Assembly (NCBI GenBank): GCA_964030475.1
Contig: CAXIPT010000001.1
Location: 15,585,290-15,649,289 of the forward strand
DNA from: Tethya wilhelma
Taxonomy: Eukaryota > Porifera > Demospongiae > Tethyida > Tethyidae
Length of the DNA stretch: 64,000 nucleotides
Direction of reading: 5' to 3'
A program made the translations under genes and the position numbers. Position 1 is the first letter of the stretch; each line of letters starts with the position of its first letter. Positions 22,599 to 36,300 of this stretch are shown here, one piece after another. A model generated the notes under the pieces. The model saw only the letters and a list, made by a program, of their open reading frames with translations. It made no database searches and was not told the DNA's origin.

Positions 22599-25500
22599 AA
22601 CATATCCCCATAGCCTTGTCCACCATGTCACACTGCACACACCAATCCACCATCATCTCCAGCACAGTCTCCTCCTGGTAGCCCAAGAGAGAACAAAACC
22701 TACAAAACATGAGAAGAGAAAATATTTGAGGCCTGTCTAGCCAGAAATGAACAGGAGTATGTTACTTGCACAATGGCCTGACCTGACAACATCGCGATGA
22801 CTCCTCTCAGTCTGAGCAGATGAAGAAGACACATGCTTGGAGACTTTCTCAACAAACATTTGCTGACACTTGGTCTCATCCTCTAGGTCACCAACAGTGA
22901 GGAACAGGGAGTACTCCACCTGAGAGAGATAAAAAATGAGAGTGAGAGGGAGAGAAATGAAGGGAGGAAGGAAACAAGACACAACACCAACAGAGAGTAC
23001 AACTGACTCACCTGTAGAGCAAGCAGTCTCTTGTAGAGATCAATAACCTCCTCAATGCTCTGCCATTCTTCACTCATCACACAGTGGTGATCTGAACATA
23101 ATATATCAGAGCTCATTTAGATTAACATTGGAGTCTTAACAGTTTTCACATTAAAATACACATCACTATACCATCTCTTGAGCATCTCTGAAGTGTCTTC
23201 AAGGAAAGCAGCACAATCCTCCCAGCACTCTTGAACTGGTTGGGATCATCCTAGTACAAGTTAATAGCACTCAAAATGAATCATGGTAATTCCTCGTGTT
23301 ATCGCATATAGAGTAGCTGCACAGGAGTCATTTGAAGGGACTTACGTATTGAGGGGAGAAAGGCATAGACAGTTTGGTTGAGCCAAGTGAGTACAGTTTC
23401 TGAGCAACTTCAACTTGATCTGATTCGGGCAGATCTTGGAGGACATTACTTGCAACATCAATCTGCACACACACACACAAGGTAAGAATGTTTAGTGATA
23501 CAAGTAGAAAATTTCCACAAAACTGACCATTGTAGGAATAGGCATGTAATGCTACAACAGGTGATAAAATACAGGATAGAATAGCAATATCTGGATTTGG
23601 TATAACATTATGACAATACAACATACTTATAGCTGGTGACTGTATATGATGTGTGTTTGATTATAAACACAGACCTTGTCCTGTTGGCCCAGTCTCATAA
23701 TATAATGCTTGTAGACTTCAGACACCTCCAGCTGGTACATCTCTGCTACCTACCAGGTGAGTTGAATACAAGAGAAAAGACATCACCATATAGTATCCAC
23801 ATTGTATGAGCAACAGACTATAGTTGCATCAATACCTTGAGAGCATCTTCCAGTGCTGATGGTTCATCGCTGATGATAACCCTACGAATACAAATCTACA
23901 AGACAAAAACAAACGTTTGCATACTCTCACCACAGAGTCAGCCCACATGTCCATTGACACAATAGTATTTACACAAGCAAAAACATTTCATAAAAATAAT
24001 CAGTGTAGGAGTGGGAAGTGCTGTAAAAGTGATGAAACAAGAGATGTCTCAATTTTGACAAATTTGAAGTGATACTAGATTAAAGGAACTGTCACTATAT
24101 AGTCGACTAAAAATAGAAATTGTGACGTTTTATGATATATTCGCAGGCCAGGAAAATGTGCACGTTTGCATACTTGCTCCGTGTACTGCTCATTTTTGTT
24201 ACTACTCGCGTAATAGTAGCTATGTGGTCAGCTATTATTACAACTGTAGTCCCATAATCAGAGCTCCATAATGATCTATGTACTACCACATGCAAGATTC
24301 CATAGACCGTAATTAGACCACAATTATTGTACACATAGTATAGACTACAGGCAGTGCCTTTGAAGTTGGCTATACAAATTTAATAGACACATTTATATTG
24401 AGCTCAGTGAATAAGGAAGGTATAATTAGCGCATGGTGCTTGGCGAATGGATATAATAATACTTCAGTTTAGTGAGAATCATGAAATAGGAAATGACTGT
24501 AACACTATATAAATTTTCATGACAGTGTCTTAAAGAATTGGCGTGGCACTTGAACCCAGCTGAGCGTAATAATTATGGTGACATCAGTTGAGCTGCTAGT
24601 TTGTTTCTGTGAAGCGTTTATGCTATAGTTTGAGTCTTTTTGTTTTGTTTATTTTTTTTGTAGTGCCTCAAAAAATTAATTTTTCATGAGTTAAATTATG
24701 TAGACTAAATAACATGCAAACTTTTCATGTTTTTGCTGATAAGATCCTTTCCCATGCCACTCATAAACTGATAAGTCATGTGAATTGTGCGGAAACAAAA
24801 GAATTTTCAAACACGTGTAACTATATTCATTACAATCAATAGCTCAAATAGCACAGATAATTAGGTTGAGACAGGAAATCAGTGAATAATGAACCCAAGC
24901 TAGCCTTACTATAAAAGCAGAGTGTAACTCTGCAGCCTGTATTCTTGTAATAACACCGCATTCAACTTTTAGAGCAAGCCCTGAAGTTATCTCTTTTGAA
25001 GGAGCCGTATTGCTATTGAGTACCATGATGAGTTCCAGTGTCACTACAACCATGCTAGTTATTGTCACCCTGTTTTGTGGTGGCACTTTTTTTGCTGTGG
25101 CTTTAAATGTAACTGAAGCAGAATGCAACGAAACTGAATGCAGCAATTGCTACCTAACACTTGTCAAAAATCTGATGTACAATGCAGACAATGTCTACAA
25201 TCTCTCCAGAGCCTTTTATCCTCCAACTGAAGAAGAGCCAGTATTTGTAACTGTGAACTACAATTTTGAAAATGGCAATTCCTCTCCATGGTACTGGACT
25301 TCTCAAACCTCCACTCTGATACATCCCTTGGAAGGATTTCAGTTCTTCTCACTGTTCTTTGGAGATTTTTCATCACATGCGAAAACTGTCAATGTTATCT
25401 TGCCAGATGAATGCGATGGAGCTAATGAATCTTATTATGAATTGCTGACACAAAGAGTGAGAATATTAATAAAATATTTTTATAGTATAGGAAGCATTTA

Positions 25501-28500
25501 GCTAAAATTGAATGGGAAATGAATTTCAAGCTGAATTTTTAAAGTTATAATTTATATACAATTTCCTTCTTCTTGCAGCTAAAAATCCATGCCTCAACTC
25601 AGAAAATAAGCCCCAAAATACCAACTGATTATGATGCTACTAGTGCTAACATGCACACTTTAGAGGAACGTATCCATTCAGACAAAAAACTTACAGTACT
25701 TCTGTATATGTATCAATTCCTCGTTCCCATAGGTGTAACATTAACTGGAGGCCTTGTTCTATTTTCAATGCTTAAAACAATAGGTCAGTACCTTCCCAGG
25801 GAAACAAAGGATCAAAATGCAGTTACACTTAGTGTATTGTCACTTGCTCTACTTACATTTTTGTATGCTATTGGTATGGACATAGCATGCATTAGTAATG
25901 CAACTAAAAGTGACAAATATTCCACTTATATCCATGGAGACAGTGCTCTGTTTATCTTGCCATATTTCCTTTTGTTTTATGATATTGTTGGTTTATTTTT
26001 AATAGTTCCATTAATCTTAGTTTTTTGGATTAGCTACGAAAAATGCACACACGGAAGACAGACTTACAGCATAAAAGATCTTTTCCAAAACAGTTGGGAC
26101 AATTCCAACACTGTTGCAACTGGAATAACTTGTATTATATTTGTGTTTGCTAACCATTCCTACTACATAATCATCGGTCTAATCAATGATCATGCACATG
26201 GTCATAGTGTTGGAATCTACTACATCATCACCATTGTATTATATCTTGTGGTTCTTAAGATGTTTTGGAATATCTGTCTACCATTGGCTGAGAAAATATT
26301 GAATCGATGTATATGTAATAAGTCTAGAGACGTAAAGATAAAAAAAACTGAATTGAAAGTCACTTCTCATGCAAAAAAAGGCAGCACTGAAATCGAACCT
26401 CTTTTAAAAGACACTAGTAATAATAAAAGTCAAACGACAAAAGCAAAAAAAATTCTCTGTAATTTGAGAACATGTGGTGTTATGGCAGTATTTATTTTTC
26501 TGATACCATTTCAAATAATGGTAACAGCAGCATATGTGTACATTCCCATCAAAAGAACAGTTGAAGATATTCCAAATCAGATTGATGCCATCTACCAGTC
26601 GCTGATTGTCCTCTTCACTGCTCTTATCACATACAAGTTGTTTGTAGACCAACCCAAAAAAGATACCGAACAGATAAAGATCACACTGAAACTTATAGAG
26701 AAATTTTTACGGAAAATAAACACAAAAAATATTTTGAATGTAGAATATTGGTTAGAAGATTCTGACATTCTTAAAGCCATGGAGCTCATGAGTAAAGGGA
26801 AAAAGAGTAGTGATATTGAAGTGTGTATGACCGAAACTCTGAAAAGAAATGGAGGAGTGCAAATCGTTCACACAGGAGGCAACCATTGGGTAACTATCAA
26901 ATCAGAAGAAGATGGTGAACAGATTGAGGTCATTATATTTGATAGCCTAAAACCTGAATCAGGTGTGCTTGCAGATGAAACAAAAGAACATATTTGTTCT
27001 CTTTTAAAAGTAAACGAGGATCAAGCAAACTTTACATATGCAAACGTGCAGGTATGTATACAATACCTAGAGTGGTTAAGAACTTAACTTTACTATACTA
27101 ATTTAAAGACTGTAATTTTCCTTTTCTTATAGCAACAAAAAAATGGCTGTGATTGTGGGCTCTTTGCTATAGCATTTGCTATGGAGCTTTGTGAAGGGCA
27201 TTCCAAAGAAGATATTGAGAAAAAACAGTTTGATACTGGAAGAATGAGGGAACATCTAGTTGATTGTTTGAACACTAATAAAATAACACCATTTCCATCT
27301 GAGAGGAGTACATAATTTTATCATGCACAATTATGTTGTTACAGTATATTAACTTTACTTTAGGTAATGCAATTAGTGTTGAGCTGGTAAGAATACTATT
27401 ACAATGGTGTTGTGGTCTGTCTGTTTGATATATGATTAACACTTTTATCAATACGTGCATAGTAATGTTGTGTTTCTGCTTTCTATTAAGTGTGTTGATT
27501 GTTTTAGAAAATGTCTTTTACATAGATTCGTACTACTTTATTTCAAAATATTTGATGTACCCTATAAAAAAATCAATTCTTATAATCAGAAGAAATTGAA
27601 CTGGCAAATTGATATGTAAAACTGTGAACTGTCCTCAAGCATACAACTCCAAGAAAGTGTAACTCAAACATGAACATACAGCTACCGTATAGCGGGAAAT
27701 TTTCGTGGGGGAAAATTTTTGCGTTTTCGTCTTGAATAGAAATTCGCAAGGAATATTTTTGTGGATTGCGTCTCAACATTACGTGACGACCACATACTTT
27801 ACAAATTTCGTGGGGGAAAATTTTCGCGGAAAGCTGCCAAACCGCGAAATTCGCAAAAATTTTCCCCCACGAAAATTTCCCGCTATACGGTATAACTTCA
27901 AATATTATCTATGCATAATTCTTCAAACATAATAACATATGTAACGTATTTGACTGGAGTAATAGTATAGGGACTCGGGAGTGAGCCTAGAGTTAGTAAA
28001 TTACTACATCATGGCTTTCATTCGTCATGGAATAGTTCTAATCTGTCATATCAGTCTCCCATACCAAACCAGTGGTGCTATGATTGGACCAAATACAACT
28101 GAAATTCAGCATGAAAAGGGCAAGGAAGAATACAGTGGTTGCTGCATTACTATTGTGAAATATACAATCATGATACGAACATAATGCCTTGGGAGAACAT
28201 TTCTATCACCAACAATATTTGCAGACTGTCATGCACATATGATTTTGAGACTGCTGAGGACGTATACTGGACTGCCAAGACGTCAATAAACTTAAACCAC
28301 GCGAAAGGATTTCAGTTCTTCTCTCTGCTGTTTAGCAACAGGCTCACTGGTAAAGTACATGTTACCATGCCAGACAAGAAAGTACATGTTACCATGTCAG
28401 ACAAGTATGCAGGAGCTGACAATATTACTTTGCATGAGCTATACTAACACAACCAATATATAAAATGGCACCTGACACTAAATACCAAAGTTCTTAATTT

Positions 28501-30307
28501 TGTTACATATTCATCATACATATACATTACATATTCACATGCATGTATGGCTTACTCTAATTATGAGGACATAATACAGGTACACTATTAAAGGAACTGT
28601 GTCACTATATAAGCGGTGTTTTGTTACTAAAAATAAAATGTGTGACATTTTATGATGTTCTATGACCGTTTGTGACGTTTTTTGTTTTGCTTCTTGCGCG
28701 ATCTGGGTACCACGCCCGGGTATTAGCTCCGTGTATGTACGTATATTGCGCATTTGTCAACAAAAAATGTCACAAAACGTCACGCATTTTATTTTTGGTA
28801 ACAAAACAGTGCTTATATAGTGACACAGTTCCTTTAATCTTGTAACAGAGTAAGTAATGTATAAATGTAACAGAGGAATGTAAATAATCCTGTTGTTATA
28901 TCCTTGCAGTTGAAAACATACGTCCAACTATCCTTTGTAGACATAGCTCCTATAGTAGGAGTTACTGGTGACTATGATACAAGTTACAATAAATATACAC
29001 AATGAGTCAGCACAACCTGAGGCCTCAGAATCTAATCCTATTTAGACTATAATATAATATGGGACTATGGATCAAGCAAAACAGCCACTGACTGGAATTG
29101 AAGTCAAACTGTGACACTGACAAAGTGAAAGACTGCCACGAAGACATAGGTTTAAACATATCATGTGCTTGCTTCAGCAGCTGATGTAAATCATTGGAGA
29201 CAAGTAACTGGGAATGTTCCTCTATTTTAGTTGCGCTCTCTTTGCTGGCCATCATAACTATGCTTTCCAACCACTCTTAGCACTTATCATGAGCACTCAT
29301 TACAAGTGCTCAGGATAGTTTCTGTGAGGTTTAGGCCTTGCTTGCAGTTAATGATTAGTTTGAAAGAACCTCTGAGCAAATTTGATGGCTTAACTGTTGT
29401 TTTACAAGATTTTAAACTAGTAGTACACTGAGTGCAGGAAAACAGCCTTACACGGATATATCTGCATTTAAAAACAATATTGTAAAGCTAGCTAGAATCA
29501 ATGAATGAATCTGTTCTGTAGCTGATAGCCGGTAATGATGATCATTCTGTAATAGTGCAGCAAGCAGGCAGGTAACTCTCACCTCTTAAGAATTTTCTGG
29601 TGTTATAATTAGCTAGAGTATGGCAACCAGTGAGCACTCCATTGCCAGGCAGAGTTCCATGCACTTGCGCATTGCATGTGTTCAATGCCATCAATTGGTA
29701 AAGGTCATCAAATACAAATGTATGAAATATATGGCCTAACCAGAACAATTATTATTGCCAAATTGGCACTTAAAATTGGCTGTTACTTCCACATTTCTGG
29801 CCCTACACGATTACAGAAATTATTAAGGCGCTCGGCAATCATAAACATTTTGCATTATGTTTATTGGGCATTGGGCCCATTCCTACTACTACTGTACATA
29901 AGATAGAATACAAAAGCTCTTCTTACCCATCCTTTGCTCGTATCTGAGAAGTTGAAGTCCCTGACTCCATAGCCACGCAGGAGCTTCTTGAGCTGCAGCA
30001 ACTGGTACTGTTTCTCCAGCAGAGAGACCACAGGGTGGTCAATATGGAGGCACTTTTGGACCAGCTCCTCCACCAGCTCACTCCACGAGGTCTGGACGTG
30101 CTTCAGTAGCTCCACACAACCCATCACATAGAGCTGCAGAGATCAAGCAGCAGATACAGAGCCATGAAATCACTGATATCATTATAGATTTGATGTGATT
30201 TAATTTGATAATCATGATGAGTAATCTAATAATGCTGTTCACATTAAAGCTATGACTATTACTACACATGTACAATATCGAGTCACTCACTACCATTTAA
30301 TGATACA

Positions 30308-30339
<32 letters not shown>

Positions 30340-33300
30340 TACACATGGAAACACCCATGGGAAATGTTTACTGAACAATAGGACACAGGCAAAGTATGGT
30401 TGCATACAACAAATGACTTTATTGTTGAGAACAGAGTATATTGTTTAATTCATGATGCAGCCTTGGCACCATATTAAACAGACATGGCTAGTTGCATGCG
30501 AATAAACTCTTGTGTCAACAACACATGTAAGCATGTAAGCTACATATGTGGACCTAACACTGTTGTATCAATGCTGTGAGTGGAGGAACACCCACACAAG
30601 CACACACACAAACAACACTAAAGGTCACTGGAGGAAGTGATATCAGTGACCACCTTATTGTAGCCACAACAGAATTTTAACATTGTTAACAAACCAGTCA
30701 CATGATTATACAGACAAACTACATGGTGTGCTCTAAAACATAGAAGGATTGTAGCCCTGGTCAAGTTGTGAGGCAATTCAATTCTGTTGCAGTGATGGCT
30801 GAAAGTCAAGAGAAGGTGGCTGGCTATGAGAATGAAGCTGTCTCTCAAACAACCAGTCCCAGCCCAGCTGCTTCTTTGTGTGTTCAGTGCAAGGAGACAA
30901 TTTCCAGAGAGTCCCAGACCTTGCTGACCAGCTGTTGTGGCCACCATTACTGTTTGGTGTGTGTCTCTTCAGAGCTCCAGGAGAAGAGGCAGTGCAGAAA
31001 GTGTGGGAAGAGTGGTGTCAAGTATGAGCCCAGCTCCTTGAAACACAAGATAGAACAGTTCATGTTGAAAGAGAATGGTGACTGCAGTGTCAAAGAGAAT
31101 GGGCACACTGAAGAGGAAGGTGTTGGAGGAACCACTACACCAGAGCTCTCCCACAGGGAAGACACAGAGAGCAATGATGGTGGAAGAACTCTCTNAAGAC
31201 ACAGAGAGCAATGATGGTGGAAGAACTCTCTCTGAGCATGAGCTGACAGACCAATCCCCTGGAAATACAGAGAGCATTGCTTCAGAAGTTGTCCTTGAAG
31301 AGTGTACAGGAAATGCAGACAGTGGAATAGAAATTCAACACACAAGCAGCAGCTGTGAACAGCAAGGAGATGAGCAGAGTCTCAAAGAACACATCGAAAG
31401 CCAGTTCACAGAACAAGATCACCTACATCAACCTAAAAACACTCTCAAAGATGACTACAACACATATATGGGAAGTGAGCATCATTCAAGAGAATGTTTA
31501 GAGGTAGACGCCCAGGCTAAGCCCACTCTAGGTGAGGCAACTCCCTGCTCCAACCAATGTGGAGTGAGCTGTGGACTCTCTAGCGTTGAGGAACACCTCA
31601 AGATTTGTCCTCTTCAGGAAACCCCCTGTGAATTCAACGTCATCGGTTGCATGGAAACATTTCCAAGAAAACACCAGGAATCTCACATGTTAGAACACAC
31701 ACAAACACATTTAGGCTTCATGGCTTCTACCATTGCAGCCATGCAAGAGTTGCAACACAAACAGCTAGAGATTTTTGACCAAAAACTGCAACAGAAACAC
31801 TTAGAGACTGAGCGAAGATTAAAAACACAACAGGAAGACTTTGAGGCAAGTATGTACCAGCAACAGGACAGATTCAAACGATTGCTAAAGCAACAACAAA
31901 ATGACTTTGAACAGAAATTGAAAGAAGAAAGAGAGAAGCGTTCACATCTAGAAACGATGCTCCACGCCAAAGAGCGTCACATCCAGGAGAACACAGCCAT
32001 AATGAACCGACTCCAAGAGCAGTTGAACACGGTGGTACTTCAATCACCCCCGTACCGATTCAAAATGACCAACTTCAAGCAGCTCAAGACAGAGAACAGA
32101 GCGTGGAACAGCCTCCCCATGTACACCCACCCTGGAGGCTACAAGGTGTGCGTACGGGTGAGACCCAACGGACTGCCTTGGAGCAGAGGGTTCAAGACGC
32201 ACATGTCCGTGTGGTTCTTTGCCGTGAAGGGGGACTATGACGAGGGTCTAGTGTGGCCGGCGGAGGCGACCATCACCCTCCAGCTCCTCAACCAGTACCA
32301 CGACAAGAAGCACCTCACTGTCACGAGGCGCTACCTCTGGAGGAAGGACGTGGTGGACACCTCCAATCACACCGCACTCGGAGTCATTCTGGATAAGCTC
32401 ATCAGTCACGAAGGGTTGGAGTTGAACTCGCAGGAAGAGACACAGTACTTGAAGGAGAACTGCTTGCAGTTCAGGATCACCGAGATCATAGTGCACTCTT
32501 GAAGAGTGGCTTATAATTATTATTAAAATGATAGGTTTTTGAGATTATGTTTGTGCATGAGCAATTTGTTGTGATGTGTCAAATGTCATTCACATAACCG
32601 GTAATGATCACCAAACTTATATACTAAATACAGAGGCATGTATATTGTCGACATCCATGACTGCCTGTACAGGGCTAGCTCTATTGTGAAGTAGCTCATA
32701 AGCATATAATAACTCGTCATGCAGTTGTGCAACAAACCTCTTTGTCTTGTATTTCTTGTATCAGTGCAATAGTCTTGGCCTCGTGAGGGCTGTCTGTGAG
32801 ACCAGTGGAGTGAGGGGGGGCCTTGGAGAGAAAGAGCTGAGGAAGGAGAGCAACCACACACACACAGAGGTAACCTAAAACCACTAAAGTGAACAATTCT
32901 TTCTTTCCTCCTTAGCTGTACACATCCACTGTACCTTGATGTAATCTAGTAAGACAGAGTCCAAGTTTAGGTGGAATTTCTTGACATAAGGAAGAACCTT
33001 GGACTTGATGGTAGTAGCCACCAGCTCTGCTGCTATGACTTTATCCAGCAGATGGAACACAACAGAATCAGCAGATCCCTATAGTTTACAAGTCACATAC
33101 ATGCACCGTAGATATCCTGTAAATATGTGATTGGGGGTTTTACTAATACCTTTTCGTGTTCAGAGAGTGAGACATAACACTCTAGTGTGGAATGAAGGTA
33201 GCAGAGATCATTCAACTTCTGCTGGAGGTTCTTCAAACTGGCAACAGGCAATCGTTCGTCACCCTATATATATAGATGATGAAACAATGGTTCATTTCAA

Positions 33301-36300
33301 AACAAAAGCATCTCATTTCAAATCAAATATATGGTTATACAGATCTACACTTACAGCGAGGTTGACAAGGTGAAGGGTGTGAGGATGAATGGCCATCTTG
33401 ATGGCTGGGTTGCTGAAGGAGGTGATGGAGTCCATAACACTAATGGCAAAGTGTAATCCATTTCCTGGCCACTTGTCCTGTTGGGATATTTGATGGAACA
33501 TGGAATATGGAATTGGTACACGATAGGAGCAAAATATTAGCACTTGGAGTCTTTAAGTGAGACACATGTAGATTTAACAACCTTTTCGGTGAGTTCAAGA
33601 AGTCGTATTCTCTCTTCTACCCATTGAACAAAGCAACCCTGTATATAAACACCCTGTATATTATGTGCATCTTTAAAAAAATCACATTACATGTATACGG
33701 TTATATAGCCACATGCTCACAACTGCCATACCAGAGCATTGGGGGTGTGCTGCAGTACGAAAGGAAGCACATGTTGAGAGAGCCATGAGGCAAGGTGGAC
33801 TGATGGAAGAGACTCAGGGAGGCTCTGGAGCATGGGGAGGAGGTTGCTGCTGTCCAACTCACTGGCCAGCTCACCCTGCATTGATAATACATATGTACAA
33901 TATCAGTATTGATAAACACATTCCTATTAGCAGTGGCCCATTCCAGTATTCACAAACCAGGTGACGGTTCCAAATATAGCCAGCCTTGTGAAGGTCACCA
34001 AGCTGCAGGTAATACTTGAGCTTTGTCAGCACTGATTCGTTCAGAAAGAGATGCCAAGTTTTAGGACTGAAGATATCAAATTTATTATCACAGTTAAAAA
34101 TCAAAATTTAAACACAAATCAAATCCTAAACCAACCTGAAGCCTTCTTCACCATATATCATTTGAAATGTAGTCAGAGTGTTGAGAATGTTGAAGACCTG
34201 ATATAAACAATTATGTACAAAACAAAATGCGATTTAGTATATAAAACAAGAAAAGAAAAAAAAAGTATACCTTAATCCTCATAGCCACAACTCCATCCTC
34301 TTTACTGGGAGAGCCAACTCTCTTGATCTAAGTCAATATCAACAAAAGTACAATGGACATACCGTAAACATGGAAATATTGGCGGGCATTTAATTTGGCA
34401 ATTTTGCTCAGACCGTTTCCCACAAAAATATTGGTGGTTTTTAAATTTGGTATTTTCCTCCCTTGTGCAATGTATTGCGATAGAGCGAAAAACAGTTTAC
34501 ACGCATTTAATTTGGCGGTTTTTGCACCGACTGCCAAACTGCCAAATTTAATGTACCGCCAATATTTCCACATTTACGGTATATGAGTTTTATTTTTAAT
34601 CTTTCGTTGCTTTTGTAAAAAAAAAAACAAAAAAAAACAACCACATATACGTGGAGCACTGTTCCTTACCCTGTTCTTTGTGTAGTTCAACATATGGAGT
34701 GTGATGTCTAGAGTGGGGTATGGAGACTCCAGCACCAGCTCCATGATGAAGCTGGGGGTCTGGATGTGATCCAAGCACTGCAGGAGGGAGCTCATGGCAG
34801 CTTCACTATCACTGGCACTGTCACACCCAACCAGACAGCGATTCAACACCTCCGCCTTGCTTCTGTACACAAGCTGAGGAAATATAATGACATCAAACAG
34901 ACAAAAAGAAAATCAATATTTTTTTGTACTTTGGGGTCTAGGTTGTACTTGAGTGCAAAAGTTTCAGCTTCTTCAAACTTCTGCTGAGCCAACAGAGTTG
35001 CCAGCCTATTCTCAGGCAGAGCTTGAACAAGATGCATTAGCTGACACCTGCAGGAATGGAACCAATTGAATTCACCACAAGAAGAAATGAAATGAAGGTT
35101 GGCACCTCACGGTTCATGCATTATACATCATACATGTACATACTGAGAGTTATCATCAGCCCCTGATTCCTCATCCTTGGAGGGAGCAATGAAGAAGAGA
35201 GACTCCTACACACATGAAAACACAGGTGGAATAAACACGTGCAGTGAGTTAATAATGAATACATCCACTGATGGCTTTAGAGACACACCTCAGTGAGGAC
35301 ACCGTGAAAGAGGAGAGCAGCTGGGGACACTGACATGGAGTAGACCACCTCCAATCCAGGAATGGTCACCAGTTTCAACTCCCTCTGTACGAAACAACCA
35401 ACAAAAAGTATCACAAATCAAATACCATAGATCGGGAATTTTTGGCAATAAAAATGTTCAGCACTAATGTGAGTACACAAGCACTTAAAATATATGGTGA
35501 TCTTTACCAAATTGGTCAAAATGCTGAAAATTGAACTTACAAAAATAAGATTTTTAGCAGCAAAAAACTTCCTAGTTACACACACACACAGATAAGCAAG
35601 ACTGAAGCAAAAAGTAGCATACCATGTTTCCACCCCCACCATCAGTGATGAGACAGATCCTATCGGAGCACTGTGTATCCTGGTGTAGAGCACCACTAGT
35701 CCACTGGGTGGTGGCCGCAGCAGCACAGGTGGCTTGATAGAGGGAGAAGTCCTTCACTGATTGGCCGGTCCAAATGTTGATCATGATGAGAGACGAGAGG
35801 AGCCACACAGCAAGGGAGTCCTGATAGAGACACAATGGACATCAAATGAGGGAGGATAGGTGTGTAGTACTTATTAACAGTAGGAAATGAATGGCTTACA
35901 GAGTCAGTGAGAGTGAGCAAGAAATGTCCATCACTTGTAACTTGGCATTGAACCACACCAGAGCCTGAAGGGGTGGAGAGAGAATGGAACAAACTTCATT
36001 GATACATGAAAACTAAAGTGACACCAATGTCACACTACCTACCTTGAAACATGTAGGAGAGGGAGTCGTGAAGCTGGTAGCTACCCTCAGCAGACTCCTG
36101 CCACACAGAGACAGCACTGCTACCACATCCCTGATACAACAGACAGGTGTACATCACCTAAACATTATCATCCCAATTGACACCTCAATCTATCTCTGAC
36201 TCACACAGGAGATGAGAGATGGAACTGGGGCATCATTGCAATGAGACTTGAAAGGGAGGATGTCAGAGGACCACTGACTGTGGACAGTGGACAAGTCCAA

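Larger units (their letters stand above)
6466..32630. repeat. Large inverted repeat: 6466-15060 versus 32630-22596
   Basis: The arms share the TRAF gene, KNTC1 exons and their introns in reversed order, with scattered base changes and indels. Left-arm landmarks: 6466-6600 (3' flank), 6600-8297 (TRAF), 8943-9149, 9251-9310, 13955-15060. Right-arm landmarks: 32630-32500, 32502-30768, 30133-29927, 23895-23836, 23749-22596. The arms are interrupted by non-shared insertions: about 9325-13935 in the left arm and about 23970-29903 in the right. The spacer is 15061-22595. The divergence fits allelic haplotypes of a heterozygous genome joined head to head. Confidence 0.85.

Noticed and set aside
22232..22740. 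Several overlapping frames with Cys-Val or His-Thr repeats on both strands
   Set aside because: They are translations of the (GT)n-N-(AC)n join. Only the non-repetitive ends are coding: the exon 22342-22452 and the KNTC1 exon 22699-22596.
6466..32630. True ancient palindromic duplication of KNTC1 and TRAF
   Set aside because: Neither KNTC1 copy is complete, the two halves are complementary and join in phase, and the centre is a contig join inside simple repeats.
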